Shown: piece by piece, positions 1 through 7,595 of the stretch | Numbering within the stretch: position 1 is the stretch's first letter | Layout of the letters: each line of letters opens with the position of its first letter | Assembly (NCBI GenBank): GCA_902801475.1 | Contig: CADCIO010000012.1 | Coordinates: 1-64,000 of the forward strand | Direction: 5' to 3' | DNA from: an uncultured Bacteroidales bacterium | GTDB taxonomy: Bacteria; Bacteroidota; Bacteroidia; Bacteroidales; Bacteroidaceae | DNA length: 64,000 nucleotides | Position numbers and translations under genes: made by a program | Notes under the pieces: generated by a model | Seen by the model: the letters and a program-made list of their open reading frames with translations, nothing else | What the model was told of the DNA's origin: nothing | Databases searched by the model: none

Positions 1-1
1 C

Positions 2-262
2 CGCATCATCTTCACCCCCGACGTTGACCTGAAGGAGGAGCTCGCCAAGACCGCCGTCAACATCACCTGCTACGACCGCGACGGCAAGGAAGTGAAGCGC
101 GTGACCTCCACCGACGAGGGCAACGTGGAAGACAACGAAGGCGAGAACACCAACACTGGTGAGAACAGTGGTGAGAACACTGGTGAGAACGGTGGCGGCA
201 ACAACGGCGACAACAATGGTGGCGGCAACGGCACGTTGATTGACGACCCTGACGGAGATTAA
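2..262 (+). CDS. HU-like DNA-binding protein, C-terminal part (5' end outside window)
   Basis: The open frame enters from the window edge and ends at TAA 260-262. The visible 86 residues begin RIIFTPDVDLKEELAKT, which resembles the end of the HU/IHF-like fold of the Bacteroidota 'DNA-binding protein, histone-like' family. A tail of Gly/Asn/Glu repeats (TGEN, GGGNNG) and an acidic end (DDPDGD) follows. In this family the core binds DNA; the role of the low-complexity tail is unknown. The small smalltalk gene downstream is its usual neighbour. The family call rests on the C-terminal end only. Confidence 0.65.
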   Translation, partial: RIIFTPDVDLKEELAKTAVNITCYDRDGKEVKRVTSTDEGNVEDNEGENTNTGENSGENTGENGGGNNGDNNGGGNGTLIDDPDGD

Positions 263-265
263 AAG

Positions 266-405
266 ACCCTCTCCCCGACCCTCCCCCGTAAAAGGGGAGG
301 GAGCCATTCGGGGTGTGCCTAACGAGAACCCAAACCAAGTATTAACCTTAACACAAAATGCCCTACAAACCGGACGGCTCTCCCCCTCCACGGGGGAGAT
401 GTCCG
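266..405. repeat. GC-rich REP-like hairpin repeats
   Basis: Two palindromic units lie between the HU-like gene and the smalltalk gene. The first pairs CCCTCCCC (279-286) with GGGGAGGG (294-301). The second pairs CTCCCCC (380-386) with GGGGGAG (392-398), inside an outer CGGAC (371-375)/GTCCG (401-405) stem. Such C-rich and G-rich palindromes are typical of dispersed intergenic REP-type elements. They could stabilise the 3' end of the upstream transcript; neither is followed by a T-run, so they are poor terminators. Confidence 0.6.
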
Positions 406-429
406 AAGGACAGAGAGGGTCTGCTACTT

Positions 430-537
430 ATGAAGAACAAGGATCTATGGCGGAACATCATCCAGGTGGTGGTGTCCATCCTCACGGCAGCACTGACTGC
501 TCTGGGAACTACGAGCTGCATGAGACTGGTCAGTTGA
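430..537 (+). CDS. Smalltalk protein (35 aa)
   Basis: A 35-residue frame runs from ATG 430 to TGA 535-537. It begins MKNKDLWRNIIQVVVSILTA and ends ALGTTSCMRLVS. The basic/aromatic start, single hydrophobic helix (about residues 10-26) and terminal TTSCM motif match the Bacteroidota 'smalltalk' micro-protein family, which typically sits beside an HU-like gene and an N-acetylmuramoyl-alanine amidase. The HU-like gene is present just upstream; no amidase follows before the terminator. The function of the family is unknown. The helix suggests membrane association, and the Cys could be a lipidation site, though it is far from the N-terminus. The stop codon lies in a heptad repeat. Confidence 0.8.
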   Translation: MKNKDLWRNIIQVVVSILTAALTALGTTSCMRLVS

Positions 538-565
538 CAGTTGACAGTTGACAATTGACAGTTGA
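531..565 (+). repeat. Heptanucleotide stop-codon repeat, 5 units
   Basis: Five 7-nt units of CAGTTGA (the fourth is CAATTGA) begin inside the last codons of the smalltalk gene. The first TGA (535-537) is that gene's stop, and each further unit repeats TGA one frame on, so all three frames are closed. Related tracts lie at 1936, 3372, 7545, 10078, 10471, 56289 and 62228. Confidence 0.9.
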
Positions 566-612
566 CCAGCCCACGCGCTGGGCGAAGGTTGAAAGGGACT
601 ACAGGAAATGAG

Positions 613-650
613 AAGGGGAAGGTTGCACTGGTTGCAGCCTTCCCCTTTTT
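613..650 (+). terminator. Rho-independent terminator
   Basis: GGGGAAGGTTGCA (615-627) pairs with TGCAGCCTTCCCC (633-645) with one G-U pair, followed by T646-650. It ends the HU-like/smalltalk transcript before the convergent histidine kinase gene. Confidence 0.85.
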
Positions 651-679
651 AGGCTCTTTTATATAGTTCGATTTTCAAA

Positions 680-1915
680 TTATGGGAACACGATAGTGAA
701 GCGAGTGAGGCCATCGTCGGGGCTGGTGAGGAGGGTGAAGGTGCAGCCGTGTTTGGTGAGGATGTCGCGGATGAGGAGGAGACCAAGTCCTTGACCTTGG
801 GGCTTGGTGGAATAGAAGGGGGTAAAGATGTGTTGGGCGACTTCTGGCGAGATGCCCCGACCGTTGTCAGTGATGGTGAGGGTCTTGGGAACGGTGGTAA
901 TGGTGATTTCGCCTTTGTCGGTGATGCTCTCAATGGCGTTCTTCACGATGTTCACCAGTGCCTGTTGGAAGAGGGTCGTGTCCAGATGCACAGGGATAGC
1001 CTCATCGGTCAGGTGGAAGGTCAGGTGGATATGGTGCGTCTGGCAGAGACCTTCGAGGAAGGAATGACAGGCTTCCACTTCTTCGCTCAGGTCGCAGAGC
1101 GTGAGTTGAGGTTCTGGAATCTTCACCACATTGGCGAAACGGGTGACGAACTCTGCCATCTTCTGGGTACGTTCGCGACTGGCATCCAGCGCCTCTTTCG
1201 AGGTGTCGCTATGAAGTTCTTCCCCAATAAGATCGAGCGTGCTCACAATCCCTGCCACATTGTTGTTCACCTCATGGGCAATCATACGAATCACTTTCTC
1301 GTAAGCCACTTTTTCTGCCTTCATCACCTCAGAGGTCAGCGACTCGATAAGGAAGAAGGGGTGCTGGTAGCCGCGATCGAGGAAGGAGAGGTGGGAGAGG
1401 TGGTAGATTTGGGAGTTGCTCAGTCGGAGGGTTGTGTCTTCGCCCAACGGCAGCGTCTTCATCGCCTCCGAGATGGCAGGCGTGAGCATCTTCTGGGCAG
1501 CAGGGTTCATGGATTTGACATTGCCTGAGAGGTCGCACAGGATGACACCCATCGGCGAAGCATCAATGAGCAGGTTCAGGAACGAGTTCTGTTCGTCCAA
1601 GCGCAGGTGCTCGTTGCGCAATCGGGTGATGAGGGCATTGAAGGTCTTGACAATCTCGTCCGTCTCCTTCTGTCCCGACGGCGCAAGCGTGGTGCTCATG
1701 TCCTGATCGCGCAGCAGTTCCATACCACCGGTCAGCGTGTCGATGGGACGGATGACCTTGCGATAGAAGACCACCAGAAAAATCAGCACTACCACCAGCA
1801 TGCCCTCCGCCACGTAGAAGATGGTGGGGTGAACGTTGAACGTCAGCCTCATCAGCAGGGCAAACAAGCCAACGATGAGGAGGGAGAGCAGGAGGAAGTA
1901 ATACGTTATCTTCAT
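680..1915 (-). CDS. Sensor histidine kinase (NtrB/AtoS-like, HAMP-PAS)
   Basis: This 411-aa inner-membrane sensor kinase has two membrane helices (about residues 5-22 and 31-52), a HAMP segment starting RKVIRPIDTLTGG and a PAS-like domain (about 105-190). The HisKA helix carries IRMIAHEVNNN, with phospho-acceptor His214. The ATPase domain has the N box NIVKNAIESI, G1 DNGRG, F box FTPFYSTKP and G2 GQGLGLLL. The periplasmic loop is only a few residues, so sensing is likely within the membrane or through the PAS domain. It lies 46 bp downstream of a sigma-54-type regulator gene, its probable partner. The kinase-regulator pair follows an efflux adaptor/channel operon that it probably controls. 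Confidence 0.9.
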   Translation of the reverse strand: MKITYYFLLLSLLIVGLFALLMRLTFNVHPTIFYVAEGMLVVVLIFLVVFYRKVIRPIDTLTGGMELLRDQDMSTTLAPSGQKETDEIVKTFNALITRLRNEHLRLDEQNSFLNLLIDASPMGVILCDLSGNVKSMNPAAQKMLTPAISEAMKTLPLGEDTTLRLSNSQIYHLSHLSFLDRGYQHPFFLIESLTSEVMKAEKVAYEKVIRMIAHEVNNNVAGIVSTLDLIGEELHSDTSKEALDASRERTQKMAEFVTRFANVVKIPEPQLTLCDLSEEVEACHSFLEGLCQTHHIHLTFHLTDEAIPVHLDTTLFQQALVNIVKNAIESITDKGEITITTVPKTLTITDNGRGISPEVAQHIFTPFYSTKPQGQGLGLLLIRDILTKHGCTFTLLTSPDDGLTRFTIVFP

Positions 1916-1935
1916 TTCTTCAATTATTCAATCGC

Positions 1936-1966
1936 ATCTTTCAATTTTCAATTTTCAACTTTCAAA
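1936..1966 (-). repeat. Heptanucleotide stop-codon repeat, 4 units
   Basis: On the minus strand the units read GAAAGTT, GAAAATT, GAAAATT, GAAAGAT. The stop TGA of the response regulator (1964-1962) lies at the start of the tract, and a TGA recurs every 7 nt through it. The tract fills most of the gap before the kinase start at 1915. Confidence 0.85.
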
Positions 1967-3338
1967 GTCCATGCTTTTCTATCTTGCGGTAGAGTGCCCC
2001 ACGACTGATGCCCAGTTCCTTCGCCACCAGCGAGAGATTACCGCTGTGCTTCTCGATGGAAGCGGCAATGGAGGCACGTTCAATTTCTTCGAGCGTAGAA
2101 CCCGACGGAACAACCGTTGAGAGACCAACGCCAGAAACGGAACAGGGCTGAGATGCAACGCCAACAGAGGCGGCGAAGTCTGCAGCAGAGAGTTGGGCGT
2201 CGGGGTTAAGGAGGAGCGTGCGTTCCACCAGATTCTTCAGTTCGCGGATGTTCCCAGGGAAGGGTAAGGTCTGCAGGAACTGGATGGCGTCCTGCGATGC
2301 TGTGGCAACGGGGAGTCCATTAGCTGCACAAGTCTGACGGATGAAGTGATCCACCAAGAGAGGGATGTCTTCCTGTCGCTCACGCAGCGGCATGAGGTGC
2401 AGGTTGATGAGGTTGATGCGGTAGAAGAGGTCTTCGCGGAAGGTCTTTTCGTTGACCATTTGACGGAGGTCGGCATTGGTGGCACACACCACACGCACAT
2501 CAGCCCGTCGGGTCACGCTGTCGCCCAGCACTTCGTAGGTCTGGTCTTGGAGCACACGCAGGAGTTTCACCTGACTCGCCAGTTCCAGCTCGCCTATCTC
2601 ATCGAGGAAGATGGTGCCGCCTTCTGCCAGTTCGAAGCGTCCTGTGCGGTCGTTCTTGGCATCGGTGAACGAACCCTTCTTGTGTCCAAACATCTCGCTC
2701 TCGAACAGAGACGTGGAGATGCCACCAAGGTTCACCTTCACAAATGGCTTTCCTGCCCGTCGGCTTTGTTCGTGGATGAATTGAGCAATGAGTTCCTTGC
2801 CCGTACCCGACTCACCCGTAATCAGCACAGGCGCCTTGGTTTGTGCCACACGTTGGGCTGTGGCAAGAACAGAAAGCAGGGAGGGAGAACTACCTATGAT
2901 GGTAGAGGAACATGAGGAGGCTTGATGTTCTGACACCGCTCTTGCCCCTTGCTCCTTACCTCTCGCCCCTAAAAGCGTCAGCGCTGTCTCAATACGATCC
3001 ATCAAGACACCATTGTCCCAGGGTTTGGTGATGAAGTCAAAGGCTCCGTTCCGCATTCCCTGCACAGCGAGGTCGATGGTGCCCCAAGCAGTCATGAGGA
3101 TGACGGGAATGTCGGGTCGAAACACCTTCACCTGTTTCAGCAGCGTGAGTCCTTCCTCACCATCTGTGGCAAGGGTATAGTTCATGTCCATGAGCACCAA
3201 CTCCAGTTCGGGATGGTTGCGCACCACCTCCATCGCTTCTGCAGGATTCTCAGCACGCATCACCTCATAGTTGTTGCGTTCCAGCAACAGGGTCAGCGCC
3301 ACACGGATGGCTCTATCATCGTCAACAATCAGAATCAT
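1962..3338 (-). CDS. Sigma-54-dependent response regulator (NtrC family)
   Basis: 458 aa. The receiver domain (1-120) has the acidic pocket DDD (6-8), phospho-acceptor Asp51 and Lys105. The AAA+ domain (about 148-370) has Walker A GESGTGK (175-181) and Walker B IFLDEIG (243-249). The sigma-54-contacting loop reads GSFTDA (222-227) where the textbook motif is GAFTGA. The C-terminus is a Fis-type helix-turn-helix (SLVAKELGISRGALYRKI). Once phosphorylated by the adjacent kinase it should drive open-complex formation by sigma-54 polymerase. A matching promoter and paired dyads lie upstream of the TolC/HlyD operon at 6184-6280. A TATCTTTG element at 3363-3356 may give the regulator its own transcript. 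Confidence 0.92.
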   Translation of the reverse strand: MILIVDDDRAIRVALTLLLERNNYEVMRAENPAEAMEVVRNHPELELVLMDMNYTLATDGEEGLTLLKQVKVFRPDIPVILMTAWGTIDLAVQGMRNGAFDFITKPWDNGVLMDRIETALTLLGARGKEQGARAVSEHQASSCSSTIIGSSPSLLSVLATAQRVAQTKAPVLITGESGTGKELIAQFIHEQSRRAGKPFVKVNLGGISTSLFESEMFGHKKGSFTDAKNDRTGRFELAEGGTIFLDEIGELELASQVKLLRVLQDQTYEVLGDSVTRRADVRVVCATNADLRQMVNEKTFREDLFYRINLINLHLMPLRERQEDIPLLVDHFIRQTCAANGLPVATASQDAIQFLQTLPFPGNIRELKNLVERTLLLNPDAQLSAADFAASVGVASQPCSVSGVGLSTVVPSGSTLEEIERASIAASIEKHSGNLSLVAKELGISRGALYRKIEKHGL

Positions 3339-3355
3339 ATCGTTGTAATTTTTTG

Positions 3356-3363
3356 CAAAGATA
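3356..3363 (-). promoter_or_regulatory. Candidate -7 element for the regulator/kinase genes
   Basis: TATCTTTG on the minus strand fits the Bacteroidota -7 consensus TAnnTTTG and lies about 17 nt before the regulator ATG. I see no clear -33 TTTG at the right distance, so the call is weak. Confidence 0.35.
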
Positions 3364-3371
3364 AGAAAAAG

Positions 3372-3399
3372 TTTAGAGGTTAGAGGTCAGAGGTTAGAG
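3372..3399 (-). repeat. Heptanucleotide stop-codon repeat, 4 units
   Basis: In the sense of the HlyD-type gene the units read CTCTAAC, CTCTGAC, CTCTAAC, CTCTAAA. They start 5 nt after the gene's stop (3407-3405), and each unit carries TAA or TGA. Confidence 0.85.
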
Positions 3400-3404
3400 A
3401 TTTT

Positions 3405-4676
3405 TCACTCACTAATGCGAATCTTCTCTTTTCCTTTGAATTTCTGCATATCACTCACGACTACGCTGTCTCCCTCTTCCAATCCGCTGATGACCTCCAC
3501 ATAGTCGTAGTTGCATTCGCCCAAGCGGACGGTACGAGGCACGAGGGTCTGAGCATCTTTGTAGATGAACAAGGTATAGTCGCCTGCCCCTGTGTAGTAG
3601 GAGCCGTTGCGGATGCGCAGGATGTCTTCCTTGATGCTGGTGATGACGAAGACCTCAACCTTCAAGCCCGAGCGCAACTTCTTGTGACTGGGGTCATCCA
3701 TCGTGACGGTGAAGGTGATGACACCGTTCTGGCTGAGGGGTGTGACGGTGCTGATGGTGCCGAAGAGACGTTCCTTGCCTATCTTGACAAGCACTCGTCC
3801 ACCAGCCACCACACGGTCGGAGTAGGAGTCGGCAATGTCACAATCCACCTTGAAGTGAGTGAGGTCGCTGATCACAGCCACTTTGGAGCCTGCCCCGACG
3901 ATGCTGCCAATTTCAGAACAGATGTAGGTGAGGGTTGCCTTGCGTGGTGAACGGATATTGGCGCCATCGAGGGTGCGACGGGTCTCAGAGAGTCCCTTCT
4001 CGAAAATGCCGTTCTGGAGCTGCTGCATCCGCAGGTCAGCCTGACGCATACGCACTTCGTTCTCATACTGCTGTTTGAGCTGGTGAAGCTGCAATTGTGC
4101 CGTGCGCAGGGTCGTTTCGGCTTGGCGTACACGGTCTTTGGTGCCTGAACCAAGACTGTCGAGGTATTGCTCATTGCGGAGCTGTGCCTCCAACTGCCCC
4201 AGCTTCATCTCCTCCACTTCTATCTGCATACGTCGGTCACTCAGTTGGGTGGCGATGCTGGTGGAAAGTTGCACCTGTTGCTGATGACGGATCTCCCGTT
4301 CGTCGAGGGCTTTGGAATAGTCGGTCTGTGCAGACTGGAGGTCGAGCCGCAAGAGCGGTGTACCCACATCGACGGTATCGCCGCTATGGGCATAGACTTC
4401 AAGGATTTGTGCGCTGATGGGGGAGATGATGACTTCCTCGAAGGCAGGAACAACCTTGCCTGTAGCGGTCACACTCACATCAATCGTGCCCCTATCCACC
4501 TGCGAAGTGATCAAGCTCTTCTTATCGACTGAGGCCATCATCAGTACGCCCAGCCATATCGCCACACCCAAGACTACTGCCACGATGAGGGCATACTTAC
4601 CTATTCTCACCATTCTTCTTTTGCGTTGCACGCTGACAGGAATGGCTCTGTCCATCGTCTGATTGTCTGTTTTCAT
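3405..4676 (-). CDS. HlyD/MacA-family periplasmic adaptor of an efflux system
   Basis: 423 aa. A membrane anchor (about residues 27-48) is followed by a beta-barrel and lipoyl-like half (VTATGKVVPAFEEVIISP), a long Gln/Arg-rich coiled-coil hairpin (about 105-215) and the returning half (GANIRSPRKATLTYI). This is the order of membrane-fusion proteins that link an inner-membrane pump to TolC. Its ATG overlaps the stop of the TolC gene (4673-4676, ATGA), so the two are translationally coupled. No ABC permease/ATPase or RND pump lies beside them, so the inner-membrane partner must be encoded elsewhere or be absent. MacA-like adaptors serve ABC pumps; which pump this one serves cannot be told here. 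Confidence 0.88.
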   Translation of the reverse strand: MKTDNQTMDRAIPVSVQRKRRMVRIGKYALIVAVVLGVAIWLGVLMMASVDKKSLITSQVDRGTIDVSVTATGKVVPAFEEVIISPISAQILEVYAHSGDTVDVGTPLLRLDLQSAQTDYSKALDEREIRHQQQVQLSTSIATQLSDRRMQIEVEEMKLGQLEAQLRNEQYLDSLGSGTKDRVRQAETTLRTAQLQLHQLKQQYENEVRMRQADLRMQQLQNGIFEKGLSETRRTLDGANIRSPRKATLTYICSEIGSIVGAGSKVAVISDLTHFKVDCDIADSYSDRVVAGGRVLVKIGKERLFGTISTVTPLSQNGVITFTVTMDDPSHKKLRSGLKVEVFVITSIKEDILRIRNGSYYTGAGDYTLFIYKDAQTLVPRTVRLGECNYDYVEVISGLEEGDSVVVSDMQKFKGKEKIRISE

Positions 4677-6157
4677 CTTACAATTTTGTCAAAGTCCACG
4701 TTGATGTTTTGGTTCCGTTCGAAGTCCCATAGGGTGATGGAACGCAACTGATAATAATAGTACCAATAGTTGAAGAGCTGGGCAAGCCGATTCTGGCGTG
4801 CCTCGTCTTTGGCTGTCTGTGCATCGGAGAGTTCGAGGGTGGAGATGCTGCCTATCTTGAAGGTCTCCACATTGGTGTGGTAGCGCCGTTGGGCAATGGT
4901 GTCGGCTTCCTCAGCAATGCGGAGCTGCTGGCGCTGGTGGTTGAACTGCTCGGTCAGCACAAAGAGGTTCTGGTTAAACTCCTGTGACTGCTGCCGCACT
5001 TGGTTGCGCACAATCTCACGGTTGCTCTCTGCCACTTTCACCTGTCCTCGACGTTTGCCCCAATCGAGCAAGGGCAAGGACACACCCACCTGCACCACTT
5101 CCTTGCTCAGCAAGTCACGATAAGCTTCATTCATTCGTGAGGCTGTGCCTGTATAACCCACCTGTGCATAGAGGGTGACACTCCGCTGATTGCCCTTCGC
5201 GTAGGCCACTGAGTAGTCGGCCTCGAGTTGGCGGCGACGCATCGTTGTGGCAAAGGCATTGTTCTCCAAAGCGTGGTTGAGCACGTCCTGATAAACCAAC
5301 GTCACTTCGGGTATCTCTTCGGGTACGATGGGCAGGATGTCTTCCTCCACATCAAGAAAGGCTTTCAGTTCAAACATTCTTGCCTTACGACTGCTCTCAG
5401 TAGAGGTGAGTGACGATTGGGCGTTCAGCATATTGAGTCGCATCTGCAAGACATCGTTCTGGCTGATCGTGCCCATCTCACGCTTCGCTTTCGCCACCTC
5501 ATAAAGTTTCTCTGCATTCTGCAAGTTCTGTTCAGCGATATGTACGTTCTCATTCGCCAACAAGAGGTTGAAGAACAGACTGATGGCACGCATTGCCACC
5601 TGCTCCGTCTCTGCAAGGAACGATGCCTTTGCCTCTCGATAGCGAAGGGGTTCGATGCGGCGGTTCCACTTCACGCTGTTCACGCCAAAAAGGGGTTGAC
5701 TCAATGTCAGCGCAATGGGCATACTCATGAATTGATTCTTGCCTCCACTCGTGTCACCACTCATCTGGCGCAACCAATCCAATGAGGACTCCACCGACAA
5801 CGTACCACCTGTCGGCCAGATTTTCTGGCTCACATAAAGCGACCCGTCCACTTCCATAAAGTCATTTCGTACATACGAATGCGTGCCGTCCTCTCGTTGA
5901 TAGGTGCTGTACCGCTTGTTGTAGGTCGGCACATTGGCTGACAACGACACCTCTGGCAACAAATCCGCCTTGTAGCTTCGCCACTCCCAATAGGCTGACT
6001 TCAACTCGCCCAGTGCCACTGCCGCATCTACACTCTGCCGACGTGCCATCACGATACAATCTTCCAACGTCAGTCGGAGTGTATCTACCTCAGCATGTCC
6101 CACCATCGGAAAGAGGCACATCACGATCCAAATCCATTTTCTCTTCATCATTTCCAT
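4673..6157 (-). CDS. TolC-family outer membrane efflux channel
   Basis: 494 aa with a signal peptide (KRKWIWIVMCLFPMVGHA). The two-fold repeated helical architecture of TolC is visible as two long coiled-coil stretches (about 180-260 and 385-460), each next to short barrel-strand segments; LSQPLFG and VSLPLLDWGKRR are family-typical. It is the first gene of the adaptor/channel operon. ATG 6157 is the first of three close starts (6157, 6151, 6148); AAAGGAGG (6180-6173) lies 15 nt upstream of the first. A candidate sigma-54 promoter sits at 6200-6184. It would form the outer-membrane exit duct of the efflux or secretion machine assembled with the HlyD-type adaptor. Confidence 0.9.
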   Translation of the reverse strand: MEMMKRKWIWIVMCLFPMVGHAEVDTLRLTLEDCIVMARRQSVDAAVALGELKSAYWEWRSYKADLLPEVSLSANVPTYNKRYSTYQREDGTHSYVRNDFMEVDGSLYVSQKIWPTGGTLSVESSLDWLRQMSGDTSGGKNQFMSMPIALTLSQPLFGVNSVKWNRRIEPLRYREAKASFLAETEQVAMRAISLFFNLLLANENVHIAEQNLQNAEKLYEVAKAKREMGTISQNDVLQMRLNMLNAQSSLTSTESSRKARMFELKAFLDVEEDILPIVPEEIPEVTLVYQDVLNHALENNAFATTMRRRQLEADYSVAYAKGNQRSVTLYAQVGYTGTASRMNEAYRDLLSKEVVQVGVSLPLLDWGKRRGQVKVAESNREIVRNQVRQQSQEFNQNLFVLTEQFNHQRQQLRIAEEADTIAQRRYHTNVETFKIGSISTLELSDAQTAKDEARQNRLAQLFNYWYYYYQLRSITLWDFERNQNINVDFDKIVR

Positions 6158-6183
6158 TTTGATTAAAATTTGCCTCCTTTATA

Positions 6184-6200
6184 CAACAAAAAGCGTGCCA
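6184..6200 (-). promoter_or_regulatory. Candidate sigma-54 promoter of the TolC/HlyD operon
   Basis: The minus strand reads TGGCACG (6200-6194), CTTT, TTGTT (6189-6185). This gives GG-N10-GT against the sigma-54 consensus TGGCACG-N4-TTGCW, one mismatch in the -12 element. The predicted start is near 6175, just ahead of the channel gene. A gene for a sigma-54 activator is the next but one downstream, which supports the call. Confidence 0.65.
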
Positions 6201-6243
6201 GCTCTGCAATGTGTTGATTTTCAGTGATGACAACCATAAAAGG

Positions 6244-6280
6244 TGTCCATTTCTGGACAGTGAGTGTCCGAAAATGGACA
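6244..6280. promoter_or_regulatory. Paired dyad operators, likely enhancer sites for the NtrC-type regulator
   Basis: Two copies of TGTCC-N6-GGACA occur at 6244-6259 (spacer ATTTCT) and 6265-6280 (spacer GAAAAT). The centres are 21 bp apart, two helical turns. They lie about 77 and 98 bp upstream of the predicted sigma-54 start, the usual place for activator sites. The site also precedes rmlB on the other strand, which has its own vegetative promoter. Confidence 0.65.
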
Positions 6281-6328
6281 CTATAAGGTACTCTCGTTCG
6301 ACAATAAAAGTGGGAAAAGGGATTTTCT

Positions 6329-6360
6329 TTTGTTTTTTCGCTCGATTTGTGCTAACTTTG
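6329..6360 (+). promoter_or_regulatory. Bacteroidota-type promoter of rmlB
   Basis: TTTG (6329-6332), a 20-bp spacer and TAACTTTG (6353-6360) match the primary-sigma consensus. The predicted start is near 6367, about 30 nt before ATG 6397. Confidence 0.75.
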
Positions 6361-6396
6361 CACCCGAAAATATTAAAAGGAATAGTACTTAACGTT

Positions 6397-7539
6397 ATGG
6401 AATTCAAGAGAAGTATTGTGATTACGGGTGGTGCTGGTTTCATTGGAAGCCATGTGGTGCGCCTGTTTGTGAACAAATATCCTGAGTACAAAATCATCAA
6501 TCTGGACAAGTTGACGTATGCGGGTAACCTGGCGAACTTGAAGGATGTGGAGGACAAGCCCAACTACAAGTTCGTGAAGATGGACATTTGTGACTTTGAT
6601 GCGTTCTACCAGCTGATGCAGGACGAGCAGGTGGATGGCATCATCCACTTGGCAGCTGAGAGTCATGTGGACAGGAGCATCAAGGATCCGTTCACGTTTG
6701 CTCGTACGAACGTGATGGGTACGCTCTCACTCCTGCAGGCTGCGAAGCTCTATTGGGAAAGTCTGCCAGAGAAGTATGAGGGCAAGCGTTTCTACCATAT
6801 CTCAACGGACGAGGTGTATGGTGCCCTGAAACTGACGAACCCTGAGGGTGTGGAATCTCCGTTCACCACTACCGCTTCGAGCGCTGAGCATCATGCAGCC
6901 TACGGTCAGGACTTCTTCTTGGAGACGACAAAGTATAACCCCCACTCTCCTTACAGCGCTTCGAAGGCAAGCAGCGACCACTTCGTGAGGGCTTATCACG
7001 ACACCTACGGGATGCCGACCATCGTGACGAACTGCTCGAACAACTACGGACCTTATCAGTTCCCTGAGAAGCTGATTCCGCTGTTCATCAACAATATCCG
7101 TCATCGCAAGCCACTGCCGGTGTATGGCAAGGGCGAGAATGTGCGCGACTGGCTCTATGTGGTGGATCATGCCCGTGCCATCGACACCATTTTCCACAAC
7201 GGAAAGATTGCAGAGACCTACAATATCGGTGGATTCAACGAGTGGAAGAACATCGACATCATCAAGGTGGTCATCAAGACCGTTGACCGTCTGCTGGGTC
7301 GCCCAGAAGGTGCAGACCTCGACCTCATCACCTACGTGACTGACCGTCTGGGACACGATGCCCGCTATGCCATCGACTCACGCAAGTTGCAGAAGGAACT
7401 GGGTTGGGAACCCAGCCTGCAGTTTGAGGAAGGTATCGAGAAGACGGTGAAGTGGTACTTGGAGAACGAAGCTTGGATGGACAACATCACGAGCGGAGAT
7501 TATGAGAAGTACTACGAGGAGATGTATAAGAACCGTTGA
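6397..7539 (+). CDS. rfbB: dTDP-glucose 4,6-dehydratase
   Basis: 380 aa, a short-chain dehydrogenase/epimerase-type enzyme that converts dTDP-glucose to dTDP-4-keto-6-deoxyglucose with bound NAD in the dTDP-rhamnose and other deoxysugar pathways. The Rossmann motif GGAGFIG is at the N-terminus, HISTDEVYGAL carries the active-site Thr/Asp/Glu, and YSASK supplies the Tyr/Lys pair. The frame is open 62 codons further upstream, but that part overlaps the promoter (6329-6360) and lacks family similarity, so ATG 6397 is chosen. The other rml genes are not in this window. The next gene starts 56 nt on, and that gap is entirely heptad repeats. Confidence 0.95.
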   Translation: MEFKRSIVITGGAGFIGSHVVRLFVNKYPEYKIINLDKLTYAGNLANLKDVEDKPNYKFVKMDICDFDAFYQLMQDEQVDGIIHLAAESHVDRSIKDPFTFARTNVMGTLSLLQAAKLYWESLPEKYEGKRFYHISTDEVYGALKLTNPEGVESPFTTTASSAEHHAAYGQDFFLETTKYNPHSPYSASKASSDHFVRAYHDTYGMPTIVTNCSNNYGPYQFPEKLIPLFINNIRHRKPLPVYGKGENVRDWLYVVDHARAIDTIFHNGKIAETYNIGGFNEWKNIDIIKVVIKTVDRLLGRPEGADLDLITYVTDRLGHDARYAIDSRKLQKELGWEPSLQFEEGIEKTVKWYLENEAWMDNITSGDYEKYYEEMYKNR

Positions 7540-7595
7540 GGAAATTGAAAATTGAAAATTGAAAGTTGAAAATTTAGAGGTAAGAGGTTAGAGAG
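7540..7595 (+). repeat. Compound heptanucleotide stop-codon repeat
   Basis: This tract fills the gap between the rmlB stop (7537-7539) and the next ATG (7596). Units are TTGAAAA (7545, 7552), TTGAAAG (7559) and TTGAAAA (7566), then AGAGGTA (7576), AGAGGTT (7583) and a partial AGAGAG. Two of the unit families seen elsewhere in the window are joined here. TGA, then TAA and TAG, recur every 7 nt. Confidence 0.85.

Noticed and set aside
6211-6396. N-terminal extension of the rmlB frame by 62 codons
   Set aside because: The extension runs across the regulatory dyads and the promoter at 6329-6360, and family similarity starts at ATG 6397.
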